The notes beneath the pieces are model-generated. The model made no database searches, had not been told where the DNA came from, and worked only from the letters and a program-made list of their open reading frames with translations. A stretch of 64,000 bases of DNA, from positions 1 to 64,000 of the forward strand of contig DATLQK010000034.1 of the NCBI GenBank assembly GCA_035535195.1, written 5' to 3'. This document shows, in pieces, positions 37,023 to 45,740 of the stretch; the first letter of the stretch is position 1, and every line of letters begins with the position of its first letter. Made by a program: the position numbers and the translations under genes. The stretch comes from JACDAN01 sp035535195. Lineage in GTDB: Bacteria > Actinomycetota > Thermoleophilia > Gaiellales > Gaiellaceae.

Positions 37023-38177
37023 ATGGCGCGGATCCTGGTCGGGGTCACCGGCGGGATCGCCGCTTACAAGGCGTGCGAGGTCGTTCGACTGCTGGTGAAG
37101 CGCGGCCACGAGGTCATCCCGCTGGTGACGCCCGGCGCGGAGCGGTTCGTGCGCGCGGAGACGTTTCACGCGCTGGCGCGGCGCGCGCCGGACGGCGATC
37201 GCTACCCGCATCTCCGACGCGCGGACCTGCTGCTGATCGCGCCGCTGACGGCGAACACGCTCGCGAAGCTCGCGCACGGGCTCGCCGACAACGTCGTGAG
37301 CGAAGCGGCGCTCGCGCACGATGGCCCGACCCTCGTCGCGCCGGCCATGAACTCGCGGATGTGGGAGCACCCGGCGACCCAGGCGAATCTGGAGACGATC
37401 CGCAGCCGCGGCGTGGAGCTCGTCGGCCCGGAGGAGGGGGAACTCGCCGAGGGCGAGCGGGGTATCGGCCGCATGGCGGAGCCCGAGGCGGTCGTCGAGC
37501 GCGCCGAGGGGCTGCTCGGCTCCGGCGAGCTCGCGGGCAAGACCGTCGTCGTCACGGCGGGTGGCACCCGCGAGCCGATCGACGCCGTGCGCTTCCTCGG
37601 CAACCGCTCGTCCGGCCGGATGGGCGTCGCGATCGCGGCGGAGGCGCGGCGCCGCGGCGCCGAGGTCACGCTGATCGCTGCAAACATCAGCGCCGATCCG
37701 CCGCCCGGAATCGAAGTAATCGAGGCCGCAACCGCGGCCGACCTGGCCCGCGAGACCCTGGCGCGAGGTGACTCCGACGTGGTCGTGATGGCGGCGGCCG
37801 TCGCTGACTACCGCCCGGTTGAGCAGCTCGACCGCAAGCGTCCGAAGGACGGCAAGCCGTGGCAGCTCGAGCTCGAGCCGACCGACGACGTGTTGCGCAC
37901 GCTGACCGCCCACCCGAACGGGCGGGTCGTCGTCGGGTTCGCCGCCGAGACCGGGGAGGGCGGGCTCGAGCGCGCGCGCGAGAAGCGAACTGTCAAGAAG
38001 GCTGATCTGATCGTCTACAACGATGTGGCCAGGTCCGACGTGGGGTTCGAGTCGCCGGAGAACGAGGTCGTGATCATTTCCGAGGGCGGAGAGCGCCATG
38101 TCGAGCGTGCGCCGAAGGAGCGCATCGCAGGAGAGATTTTGGACGAGGTCGAGCGGCTGCTAGGAGTACGGGGATGA
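37023..38177 (+). CDS. coaBC: Phosphopantothenoylcysteine synthetase/decarboxylase
   Basis: 384 residues, bifunctional coenzyme A enzyme. CoaC half: GVTGGIAAYKACEVVRLL, catalytic His region and the PAMNSRMW motif. CoaB half: TAGGTREPIDAVRFLGNRSS and the K-x-K-K loop near KRTVKKADL. Follows rpoZ by 10 bases, as in most actinobacteria. Confidence 0.95.
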   Translation: MARILVGVTGGIAAYKACEVVRLLVKRGHEVIPLVTPGAERFVRAETFHALARRAPDGDRYPHLRRADLLLIAPLTANTLAKLAHGLADNVVSEAALAHDGPTLVAPAMNSRMWEHPATQANLETIRSRGVELVGPEEGELAEGERGIGRMAEPEAVVERAEGLLGSGELAGKTVVVTAGGTREPIDAVRFLGNRSSGRMGVAIAAEARRRGAEVTLIAANISADPPPGIEVIEAATAADLARETLARGDSDVVVMAAAVADYRPVEQLDRKRPKDGKPWQLELEPTDDVLRTLTAHPNGRVVVGFAAETGEGGLERAREKRTVKKADLIVYNDVARSDVGFESPENEVVIISEGGERHVERAPKERIAGEILDEVERLLGVRG

Positions 38178-39145
38178 GCGAGCACCCGGCCGAGGAACGG
38201 TCCGCCTCAGCCCCGACGTCGGCCGACGCGCTCGGCCGCGTCGTCGACAACGTCGGGCGGGTCGTCAAGGCGCCGGAGGAGACGCTCCGCCTGGCGGTCG
38301 TCTCGCTCGTCAGCGAGGGGCACCTGATCATCGAGGACTTCCCGGGTGTCGGGAAGACGATGCTCGCCAAGGCGCTCGCTCGCTCGATCGACTGCTCCTT
38401 CTCGCGCATCCAGTTCACGCCCGACCTGCTTCCGTCGGATGTGACGGGTGTGAACGTCTTCGACCAGCGAACGAACGAGTTCGAGTTCCGGCCCGGTCCC
38501 GTCTTCGCGAACATCCTGCTCGTCGACGAGATCAACCGAGCCTCGCCGAAGACGCAGGCCGCCCTGCTCGAGTGCATGCAGGAGAACCAGGTCACCGTCG
38601 ACGGCGTCTCCTACCCGCTCGGACGGCCGTTCATGGTGCTCGCGACGCAGAACCCGATCGAGTACGAGGGGACGTACCCGCTGCCCGAAGCGCAGCTCGA
38701 CCGCTTCACGATGCGACTGGCGATCGGCTACCCGCCGCTTCAGGACGAGGCGCGGATGCTGAGCGAGCAGACGAGCGAGCCGCCCCTGGAGAATCTCGAG
38801 CCCGTGGCGAGCGCCTCGGAGATTACGGCCGTGATCGACGACGCGAAGGGGATGTTCGTGGAGGAGAGCGTGAACCGCTACGTCGTGGCGCTGCTTCGGC
38901 ACACGCGCGCGGACGAGCGCCTGTACCTCGGCGCCAGCCCCCGCGCCGGCATCGCACTGCTCCGCGTCGCGAAGGCGCTCGCGCTCGCGAACGGCCGCGA
39001 TTACGTCGTCCCGGACGACGTCAAGGCGGTGGCGGCCCCGGTGCTCGCGCACCGGCTGATCCTCGGTCCTGAGGCCCGCGCCGCCGGGCTTTCGGCCGCC
39101 GATCTGGTCGCTGAGGCGATCGAGCGAACTCCGGTCCCCGTCTAG
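38174..39145 (+). CDS. MoxR family AAA+ ATPase
   Basis: 323 residues. Walker A GVGKTMLAKALA, Walker B ILLVDEINRASPKTQAALLE, then MATQNPIEYEGTYPLPEAQL-like sensor 1 region (here VLATQNPIEYEGTYPLPEAQ). A chaperone-type ATPase that usually works with the DUF58 and transglutaminase proteins next to it. Overlaps coaBC by 4 bases (ATGA). Confidence 0.94.
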   Translation: MSEHPAEERSASAPTSADALGRVVDNVGRVVKAPEETLRLAVVSLVSEGHLIIEDFPGVGKTMLAKALARSIDCSFSRIQFTPDLLPSDVTGVNVFDQRTNEFEFRPGPVFANILLVDEINRASPKTQAALLECMQENQVTVDGVSYPLGRPFMVLATQNPIEYEGTYPLPEAQLDRFTMRLAIGYPPLQDEARMLSEQTSEPPLENLEPVASASEITAVIDDAKGMFVEESVNRYVVALLRHTRADERLYLGASPRAGIALLRVAKALALANGRDYVVPDDVKAVAAPVLAHRLILGPEARAAGLSAADLVAEAIERTPVPV

Positions 39146-39166
39146 ACAGATGCTCCGCCCGGCCAC

Positions 39167-39297
39167 GTCATCCGGGCGTCTGGCGGCTGCAAAGCGGCGC
39201 CAGCCTCGAGCCCCGTGCCTCGGCCATATCTCCTCGATATGGCCAAGTCCCGAGTCCGCAGCCTGGCGCGCTTTTCGCGCGCCATACGCGCGGCAAC
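39167..39297 (+). repeat. Structured intergenic repeat, family 2, copy 2
   Basis: Carries GGCGGCTGCAAAGCGGCGCC, an inner hairpin GGCCATATC-TCCTC-GATATGGCC, GTCCGCAGCCTGGCGCGC, TTTTC and GCGCGGCAAC. Compared with copy 1, the inner stem has a C-G pair replaced by T-A (CCATACC/GGTATGG against CCATATC/GATATGG), a compensatory change. Lies between moxR and the DUF58 gene. Confidence 0.75.
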
Positions 39298-39316
39298 GTG
39301 ACCAGACGGAGCATCA

Positions 39317-40534
39317 ATGACGGACCGGGGTCGCCTGACGCTGGCGCTCGGGTTCGGGACGTACATCGCCGCCTGGGCGTTCGGCGCCCAGGCGCTGTAC
39401 GCACCGGCCGTCGGCCTCGTGCTCGTGTCGATTGCCGCGCTCGCCTGGACACAGGTGTTGGCGAGGCCGCTTCGGCTCTCCCGGTCGGTCGACCGCGACC
39501 GGCCCCACGAGGGCGACGACGTCGTGATCCGCGTCGACCTCCGCGCCGACGGCGGCGTCCTGCCGGGCAGCGTCACGCTGCACGATCCCGCCGACGGCCT
39601 CGGGGAACGCGATGTCCTGGTCCCGAGGGACGGGAACCGTCTGCGGACCGCATACCGCGTCCAGCAGGTGCCGCGCGGCCGGTACCGGTTCTCCGGCGCA
39701 CGAGTCGTGGTCGAGGATCCGTTCGGCCTCTCCCGGCGCGAGCAGGAGCTCGACGACACGGGGTCGCTGCTCGTCTACCCGCGGCTCGCTCGGGTCGCTT
39801 CGCTGTTTTCCGAGCGCGGGCTGCGCGCCCACGGCGGCGGGCGCATGCTCCTCCGGCGCCCCGCCGGATTCGAGCTCCACAGCGTGCGCGAGTACCAGGA
39901 CGGGGAGTCGCTGCGGCGCGTCCACTGGCCGAGCACTGCCCGGCGCCAGCAGCTGATGGTCAAGGAACTCGAGGACGCGCCCCGCGACGAGGTGGTCGTG
40001 GTCCTCGACGCCCAGGAGGGCTATGCCGCCGGAAGCAGGCTCGACACGAGCTTCGACCTGCAGGTCCGTGCGGCGGGCTCGATCCTCTGGACACATGCGC
40101 GGCGCGGGCGCCACGCCCGGCTCCTGATCACAAGCGGCTCGGCGACGGAGATCGTCTCGGTCCGCTCGTACGAACGCGACTGGCCGCGCGCGCTCGAGGC
40201 GCTGGCGGCCGCGGAGCAGACGGGCCGCCGCACGGTAGAAGGGTTCCTGGCGGAGGAGTCCGGGCCGGCGGGGCGCGCGAGCGACCTGGTCCTCGTCACG
40301 CCGGCCCTGCGCCCGCCGCTCGTCGAGTCCCTGATCGCGCGCGCCGTCAGGCGCCAGCAGGTCTCGGTCGTCTACGTCGACCTTCCGAGCTTCGGGCGGA
40401 ACGGGCGGCCGGTCGAGGTCGACGCGGCGGTGCTTCGGCTGGAGACGGCGGGGGTCCCCGTCGCACGGTTGCGGCGCGGCGACGATCTGGCCGGCGTGCT
40501 CGGAGCGAGCCTGGAAGGAGCGGCGCTTGCTTAG
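39317..40534 (+). CDS. DUF58 protein
   Basis: 405 residues; two N-terminal membrane helices (LALGFGTYIAAWAFGAQALY region), then a beta-rich part and the DUF58 core GFELHSVREYQDGESLRRVH followed by W, with a vWA-like strand EVVVVLDAQEG. Typical partner of MoxR ATPase; likely displays a domain regulated by MoxR at the membrane. Overlaps the transglutaminase gene by 8 bases. Confidence 0.9.
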   Translation: MTDRGRLTLALGFGTYIAAWAFGAQALYAPAVGLVLVSIAALAWTQVLARPLRLSRSVDRDRPHEGDDVVIRVDLRADGGVLPGSVTLHDPADGLGERDVLVPRDGNRLRTAYRVQQVPRGRYRFSGARVVVEDPFGLSRREQELDDTGSLLVYPRLARVASLFSERGLRAHGGGRMLLRRPAGFELHSVREYQDGESLRRVHWPSTARRQQLMVKELEDAPRDEVVVVLDAQEGYAAGSRLDTSFDLQVRAAGSILWTHARRGRHARLLITSGSATEIVSVRSYERDWPRALEALAAAEQTGRRTVEGFLAEESGPAGRASDLVLVTPALRPPLVESLIARAVRRQQVSVVYVDLPSFGRNGRPVEVDAAVLRLETAGVPVARLRRGDDLAGVLGASLEGAALA

Positions 40535-42812
40535 GACAGCGCTCGTCTCGCTGCTGCCGGCTGCTCTGATCGTTACCGGCTGGCGGCAGCTCGAGCAGCC
40601 GGCCAGCCGGGAGCTCGGCGCGGCGGCGGCGCTCGGCATCGCGGCGGCGCTCCTGCCGCGCCGGTGGATGCGCGTGATCGCCGCGGTCGGGGGGTTCGTC
40701 GGCGCGGTGGCGCTCGGCTTCGGGCTCTCGCCGCTCGACGCCAGGCCGCGCGACGCCAGCCATGACTACTTCGGGCCGCTGCTCTCGCGGCTCTGGAACG
40801 GGTTCCTCGACTTCTACGACGTCACGATCCCGTTCGACCCCGGCGAGCTCGAGCGGATGCACGGCGTCGTCGTCCTCGCGGTCTTCTCCTTCACGCTCGG
40901 CGCCTCGCTCGCCGTCGCCGCCCGCCGGCCGGTGCTCGCCGCGACGATCACGTTCGCCGGGGCCGCCTGGCCGGTGACGCTGGTCCGCGACGCCCCGACG
41001 ACCGCGCGCGGCGCGCTGCTCCTGATCGCGGCGCTCGTCCTGCTCGCCGCGCTCCGCCCGGGCGCGGGCCGCGGCATCGGCCAGACCGCACTCGTCGGAG
41101 CTGCGGTGCTCCTCGCGGCGCTCGTCGCGGTGAGCTCGCCTGCGGTTGCCAAGGGCAGCTTCCTGCGCTGGCAGACATGGGAGCCGTACACGCGGCCGCA
41201 CCATCCCGTCGGCGTCCAGTACGTCTGGGACGCCGACTACGACGGCATCAAGTTCCCGAAGACGCCGACGCGGGTGCTGACGATCAAGGCGCCGCGGACA
41301 GCGCCGTACTGGCGTGCCACGACGCTCGATGCCTTCATCGACGACCACTGGCGCGAGGACGCGATCGAGGTGGCCCCGACGACCATCGGCGGCCGGGACG
41401 CGCTCGTGGAAGACCCGCTACTGCCGGCGGCGGCTCGCGATCCGAAGAACTGGCTGCCGCAGAAGGTGACCGTTCGTGCGCTGCGCGATACCCACCTGGT
41501 CGGCGCCACCGTTCCCGTCGCCTACGAGCAAGGTGTCGCCGGGTCGTACTCGAACGGGGTCGCCTACGTCGGGCGGCTCCACCGCGACCAGGACTATCGC
41601 GTCTGGAGCTACGCGCCCCAGCCCTCGCCGCAGGCCCTCGCCCGTTCGAAGCCGGACTACCCGCCGCTGATCAAGGACGCGGGCTTCTATCTCGGTATCG
41701 GCGGCAGCGCGGTGACGCCGGCCTTCGGCACGCCCGGGCGCGAGGCGATCATGCGCGACCGCTTCGATCAGGGCCTGCTCCCCGAGGAGTACCGGCCGCT
41801 CTACCGCACCGCGCTGGACGTCGTCGGCCGGCCGCGCAACCCGTACGCCGCCGTCGTCGCGCTCGAGGCCTGGTTCCGGTCGAGCGGCAACTTCGAGTAC
41901 GACGAGTCGCCGCCGGTCGCGGTCCTCCGGCCGCCGCTCGTCGCGTTCGTCGTGGGGCACCGGCGCGGGTACTGCCAGCACTTCGCCGGCGCGATGGCGC
42001 TGATGCTCCGCTACCTCGGGATTCCCGCCAGGGTCGGCGCCGGCTTCGGCACCGGCCGCTTCGATCCGAAGACCGGCGACTGGACGGTGAACGACACGAA
42101 CGCGCACACGTGGGTCGAGGTCTGGTTCAAGGGCTACGGCTGGCTCCCGTTCGACCCGACACCGGGCCGCGGTCGGCTCCGGGCTTCGTATTCATCCTCG
42201 TCGCTCTTCTTCGACGCCGACGGCGCGACGAGCGCCTTCGCCGGAGTCGGCGCGGCGGCACTTGGCCTCGACATTCTCCGCTCGCAGATCCGCGACCGCG
42301 GCGACGGCGGCCGCGACCGCGTCCGCGGCGCCGATCCCGGTCGAGGCACCGCCGGGCGGGGCGGCGGCGCGAATCAGGACGACAACGCGCTGCGGGGCAG
42401 CCTGGTCGCCCTCCTGCTCGGGATCGCCGGGCTCGTCACGCTCGCGCTCTGGGCCCTGAAGACGGCGCGGCGACGGGCCCGATACCTGACGCGCGACCCG
42501 AGGGGCCTCGCGGGCGCCGTCCGGCTCGACCTCGCGGACTACCTCGCCGACCAGGGCATGGCGGTTCCAGCGAGCGCGACGCCGCGGGAGCTGGGCGCGA
42601 CGCTCGAGCGGAACGTCGGGGTCAAGAGCGAGCGGCTGGCGGCGGCGCTGTCGGCGGCGCGGTATGGCCCGGACGCCGACGCGGTGCGCGCGGCAGGGCA
42701 GGCGCGCACGGAGCTCCGGGCCGTCCGACGGGCCCTGCGGCGGCGCCTCGGAACCACGGCACGGCTCCGTGGCCTGCTCTCCCTGCGTTCGTTTGGCATC
42801 GGGCCGGCCTGA
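40527..42812 (+). CDS. Transglutaminase-like membrane protein (TgpA type)
   Basis: 761 residues from a TTG. N-terminal membrane helices (about 1-200), an extracellular papain-like transglutaminase core with the catalytic Cys in RRGYCQHFAGAMALMLRYLG, His in NAHTWVEVWF and Asp in PFDPTPG, a low-complexity Gly/Arg linker, a further membrane helix (VALLLGIAGLVTLALWAL) and a cytoplasmic DUF4129-like tail. Third member of the MoxR-DUF58-TgpA set; substrate unknown. Confidence 0.92.
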   Translation: MLRTALVSLLPAALIVTGWRQLEQPASRELGAAAALGIAAALLPRRWMRVIAAVGGFVGAVALGFGLSPLDARPRDASHDYFGPLLSRLWNGFLDFYDVTIPFDPGELERMHGVVVLAVFSFTLGASLAVAARRPVLAATITFAGAAWPVTLVRDAPTTARGALLLIAALVLLAALRPGAGRGIGQTALVGAAVLLAALVAVSSPAVAKGSFLRWQTWEPYTRPHHPVGVQYVWDADYDGIKFPKTPTRVLTIKAPRTAPYWRATTLDAFIDDHWREDAIEVAPTTIGGRDALVEDPLLPAAARDPKNWLPQKVTVRALRDTHLVGATVPVAYEQGVAGSYSNGVAYVGRLHRDQDYRVWSYAPQPSPQALARSKPDYPPLIKDAGFYLGIGGSAVTPAFGTPGREAIMRDRFDQGLLPEEYRPLYRTALDVVGRPRNPYAAVVALEAWFRSSGNFEYDESPPVAVLRPPLVAFVVGHRRGYCQHFAGAMALMLRYLGIPARVGAGFGTGRFDPKTGDWTVNDTNAHTWVEVWFKGYGWLPFDPTPGRGRLRASYSSSSLFFDADGATSAFAGVGAAALGLDILRSQIRDRGDGGRDRVRGADPGRGTAGRGGGANQDDNALRGSLVALLLGIAGLVTLALWALKTARRRARYLTRDPRGLAGAVRLDLADYLADQGMAVPASATPRELGATLERNVGVKSERLAAALSAARYGPDADAVRAAGQARTELRAVRRALRRRLGTTARLRGLLSLRSFGIGPA

Positions 42813-42826
42813 GCTACCGTGAAAGG

Positions 42827-43177
42827 GTGAGCGAGACCTACGACCTCTTCCAGCAGGGACGCGCCCATCTGAGGAAGGGCCGAGCCGCGCAGGCCACGGT
42901 GGCTCTGGAAAAGGCGAAGCGGCGCGAACCGGACAAAGCGTCGATCCGCGAGGCGCTCGGCATCGCCTATTTCCGCATCCAGCGCTGGGAGGAGGCCGAG
43001 CGGGAGTTCCGGGCGATGCTGGAGCTCGCGCCGACGGACGACTACGCGCACTACGCGCTCGCGCGCTCGCTCGAGAAGCTGGGCAAGGAGAGGGAGGCGA
43101 ACGGCCATTACAAGCTCGCCAGCTCGCTCAAGCCCGGCCACGACGACTACGCCGCCCGCATCAAAGATCTCTCCTGA
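42827..43177 (+). CDS. TPR repeat protein
   Basis: 116 residues, about three tetratricopeptide repeats (YDLFQQGRAHLRKGRAAQAT, IREALGIAYFRIQRWEEAER, YAHYALARSLEKLGKEREAN), so a protein-interaction module. GTG start at 42827 with TACCGT (42815-42820) 6 nt upstream; probably leaderless. Directly followed by palindromic module copy C. Confidence 0.85.
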   Translation: MSETYDLFQQGRAHLRKGRAAQATVALEKAKRREPDKASIREALGIAYFRIQRWEEAEREFRAMLELAPTDDYAHYALARSLEKLGKEREANGHYKLASSLKPGHDDYAARIKDLS

Positions 43178-43178
43178 T

Positions 43179-43249
43179 TCGCTGAAAGTCTCACGACTTT
43201 CAGCGACCTCGCCCTAGAGCTCTCGGGACTTGACGCGGGCAGAGCCCGC
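43179..43249 (+). repeat. Dispersed palindromic module, copy C
   Basis: Hairpin 1 TCGCTGAAAGTC, TCAC, GACTTTCAGCGA (43179-43206) differs from copy A by one C-to-T on the left arm and the matching G-to-A on the right arm, keeping the stem perfect. Hairpin 2 GCGGGC-AGA-GCCCGC (43235-43249) follows after 28 bases. Confidence 0.8.
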
Positions 43250-43276
43250 TGCGCGGCAATGGCAGAGTCTCCCGTC

Positions 43277-43719
43277 ATGAGGGCGGTCGTCCAGCGGGTT
43301 TCTGAGGCCCGAGTCGTCGCGGAGGACGCAGCGGTCGCCGCAATCGGTCGGGGGCTATGCGTGCTCCTCGGCGTGGCGCGGGAGGACGGGGAGGAAGCGG
43401 CCGAGCGGCTGGCGGGGAAGGTCGCCCGCCTCCGGATCTTCGAGAACGAGGACGGCCGGTTCGACCGGTCGCTGCTGGACGTCGGTGGCGCCGCGCTCGT
43501 CGTCAGCCAGTTCACGCTGATCGCGGAGAGCAAACGCCAGAAGGGAACGAGGCCGGACTTCTCCAGCGCAGCGCCCGCAACGCAAGCGGAACCATTGTAC
43601 GAAGCGTTCTGCAAGGCGCTCCGCGAGCTTGGCGTCAACGTCGAACAGGGCGTCTTCGGCGCCCGCATGGCCGTCCAGCTCAACAACGAGGGCCCGTCAC
43701 GATCGTGCTGGACGTCTAG
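43277..43719 (+). CDS. dtd: D-aminoacyl-tRNA deacylase, frameshifted at the C-terminus
   Basis: Hydrolyses D-aminoacyl-tRNA. MRAVVQRVSEARV is the usual N-terminus (ATG 43277; an earlier ATG at 43259 is also in frame). The SQFTL motif is intact (VVSQFTLIAESKRQKG). At about 43694 the frame leaves the family: GGC CCG TCA CGA is read where GP-V-T is expected, and the next frame gives GPVTIVLDV with a stop at 43717-43719. One base is missing from a C-run within the essential cis-proline GPVT motif. Without correction the frame reads on to 44023. Confidence 0.85.
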
Positions 43720-44120
43720 GCCTCCGCCACACCGAGGAGCCACCGTACCAACGTCTCCACCGGCCTCGATAGACGCCGAGCAGGACCGGGGGAAGAGAAA
43801 AGATGAGGGGCCGCGAACTGCTTGTCCCGCTGGGGAGAGGAAGGGCGCGGGGGCCGGCGCAGCCCCTCAGTTGATCAGAGAGCGCCGCAGGTGCGCAGTT
43901 CTATCCGATCTTGTGCGAGCGGTCCGTTATTTCACGGTATGCGTTTCCAAATATTTCCGAAATCTTTCTGAAATTACTCGTTTATCGCAGTCCAGCGCGG
44001 AACCGTCACGCCGGTGCGCCTGACGTCTGCGCCTGACGGGAACGGCCGCTCGCTCACAAACGACGACTCGGCAACCATCCGTCGCGGGCGACGCTCGAGT
44101 CGCCGTCTATCCTCAGCGCC
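43720..44120. other. Gene-free stretch with an AT-rich island
   Basis: No supportable gene for 400 bases. An AT-rich patch (about 43925-43990) stands out in a 70% GC region and contains the phased repeats annotated at 43944-43975. The methyltransferase -10 box TATCCT lies at 44108-44113. Confidence 0.5.
43944..43975 (+). repeat. Three phased TTTCNGAAA-like repeats
   Basis: TTTCCAAATA, TTTCCGAAATC, TTTCTGAAATT lie end to end with 10 to 11 bp period; two contain the palindrome TTTCNGAAA. This looks like a small regulator-binding array in the AT-rich island. Confidence 0.5.
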
Positions 44121-44834
44121 GTGACTGCGCCCAAGGCTGAGGCGGCGGAGCCGGCGGAGGCGCGGGCGCTCGTCGAGTCGTATCTCGCCAGGCGGCGGGC
44201 CGACCGCGCGCCGGCCCCGGCGCCGCTCGTGCGGCGCGTCGGCCGCCGTGTGGTGCCGCAACGCTTCCGGCTCCAGTCGCGTGTCGCCGCGACCGCTGCG
44301 ACGTCGCAGCGGGCACGGCGCCGAGCCGCGGAGCTCGCAGGCGCCGGCGCCGTCCGGCTGCACCTGGGGAGCGGCCCGGTCCGCAAGGACGGCTGGGTCA
44401 ACATCGACCTCGTCGGCGACGACGTCGACCTCAGCTGGAACATCCTCAAGCCGCTTCCGTTCTCGGACGGATCGGTCGACGCGATCTTCCACGAGCACGT
44501 CCTCGAGCACCTCTCGATCGAGGACGGCTACGGGCTCGCCCGCGAGTCGTACCGCCTCCTGCGGCCGGGCGGCGTGCTACGGATCGGCGTTCCCGACTGC
44601 GGCACGCCCGACGTCGGCTGGCCCGACGCGCCGACGCGGCTGCTCGCCCTGCACGAGTTCTTCGCCGAGGCGGGCCACCAGACGATGTACGACGCCGAGA
44701 CGCTGGGCCTGCTGCTGCGCGCCGCCGGTTTCCAGGTGGTGGAGCAGCGGGACTTCGGCGTCAGCCGGATCGCGCCGGCGCCGGACAGCGAGCACCGCCG
44801 GGTCGGCTCGCTGTACGTCGAAGCGGTCAAGTAG
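44121..44834 (+). CDS. SAM-dependent methyltransferase-like protein
   Basis: 237 residues. Class I methyltransferase fold without a strong glycine motif I: VRLHLGSGPVRKDGWVNIDL then FSDGSVDAIFHEHVLEHLS, ESYRLLRPGGVLRIGVPD. This is the COG4627-type predicted methyltransferase often linked to polysaccharide genes. The N-terminal 75 residues are Ala/Arg-rich and helical. Leaderless GTG (TATCCT 7 nt upstream). Confidence 0.82.
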   Translation: MTAPKAEAAEPAEARALVESYLARRRADRAPAPAPLVRRVGRRVVPQRFRLQSRVAATAATSQRARRRAAELAGAGAVRLHLGSGPVRKDGWVNIDLVGDDVDLSWNILKPLPFSDGSVDAIFHEHVLEHLSIEDGYGLARESYRLLRPGGVLRIGVPDCGTPDVGWPDAPTRLLALHEFFAEAGHQTMYDAETLGLLLRAAGFQVVEQRDFGVSRIAPAPDSEHRRVGSLYVEAVK

Positions 44835-44839
44835 CGCCG

Positions 44840-45661
44840 ATGCCGGCGGACGCACTCGCGCTTGCGCTCGGCGCGGCGTGTCTTCATGCGCTCTGGAACC
44901 TGCTGCTGGCCAGGGCATCCGACGTCCAGGCAGCGACCGCCGTCACCTTCGTCGTCGCCGTCGTGGCCTTCCTGCCGGTCGCGGTGGCGCGCTGGGACGT
45001 GGAGGCCGCGGCCATCCCGTACGTCGCCGTCTCGTCCGGGTTCGAGCTCGCCTACCTCGTGCTGCTCGCGGCGGCATACACGTACGCGCAGCTGAGCGTC
45101 GTCTACCCGATCGCCCGCGGGCTCGCGCCGGTGCTCGTCCTCGGCATCGGGGTGACCGTCCTCGGCGTCGGTACTTCGGCGGTCGAGGTTTGGGGGGTTC
45201 TGCTCGTGGCACTCGGCGTGCTGCTCGTCCGCGGCCTGCGGGCCGGGGACTCGCGCGGCGCGGCGTTCGGCGTGGCGATCGCCGCCTGCATCGCCGGCTA
45301 TACGCTGGCCGACGCCCGCGGCGTCGACCATGCCGACCCGCTCGCCTACCTCGAGCTCGTGATGGCGGGCCCGGTCGTCGTCTACGCAGCGGTGATGGCG
45401 CGGCGGCGCGGGCTACCGGCGCTCCGTAGGCAGCTCGGCCCGTCCACGGTGATCGCCGGCCTCTCGACGTTCGGCGCGTTCGGGCTCGCGCTGTTCGCGC
45501 TCCAGCGCGCCTCGGCCGCGTCTGTCGCGGCCGTCCGGGAGACGAGCGTGGTGATCGCGGTCGCCCTCGCAGCGCCGGTGCTCGGCGAGCGGGTGACGCC
45601 GAAGCGGTTCGCGGGTGCCGTCCTCGTGGTGGCCGGCGTCGCGATCCTCGGCCTCGGATGA
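44840..45661 (+). CDS. EamA/DMT family transporter
   Basis: 273 residues with about ten membrane helices and the internal duplication of EamA proteins: YTYAQLSVVYPIARGLAPVL in the first half and LQRASAASVAAVRETSVVIA in the second, with APVLGERVTPKRFAGAVLVV at the end. Exports an unknown metabolite. Five bases after the methyltransferase stop. Confidence 0.9.
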   Translation: MPADALALALGAACLHALWNLLLARASDVQAATAVTFVVAVVAFLPVAVARWDVEAAAIPYVAVSSGFELAYLVLLAAAYTYAQLSVVYPIARGLAPVLVLGIGVTVLGVGTSAVEVWGVLLVALGVLLVRGLRAGDSRGAAFGVAIAACIAGYTLADARGVDHADPLAYLELVMAGPVVVYAAVMARRRGLPALRRQLGPSTVIAGLSTFGAFGLALFALQRASAASVAAVRETSVVIAVALAAPVLGERVTPKRFAGAVLVVAGVAILGLG

Positions 45662-45667
45662 CCTTGC

Positions 45668-45726
45668 TATTCTCAGATCACCACATTTCAGGCTTTTTGA
45701 AATGGGCGCGCGGCGCCCATTTTTTG
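45668..45726 (+). promoter_or_regulatory. Attenuator-like leader of rimP-nusA
   Basis: A -10-like TATTCT (45668-45673) is followed by two mutually exclusive hairpins: CATTTCA (45684-45690) with TGAAATG (45698-45704), and a strong intrinsic terminator AAATGGGCGC-GCG-GCGCCCATTT then a U-run (45700-45726). They share bases 45700-45704. The rimP ribosome site and ATG (45741) follow. Alternatively the terminator simply ends the EamA transcript. Confidence 0.65.
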
Positions 45727-45740
45727 TGAGGAGAACGCAG

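Noticed and set aside
43259..44023. 254-residue extended form of Dtd
   Set aside because: The part after residue about 145 has no family match and covers non-coding AT-rich sequence; it results from the frameshift.
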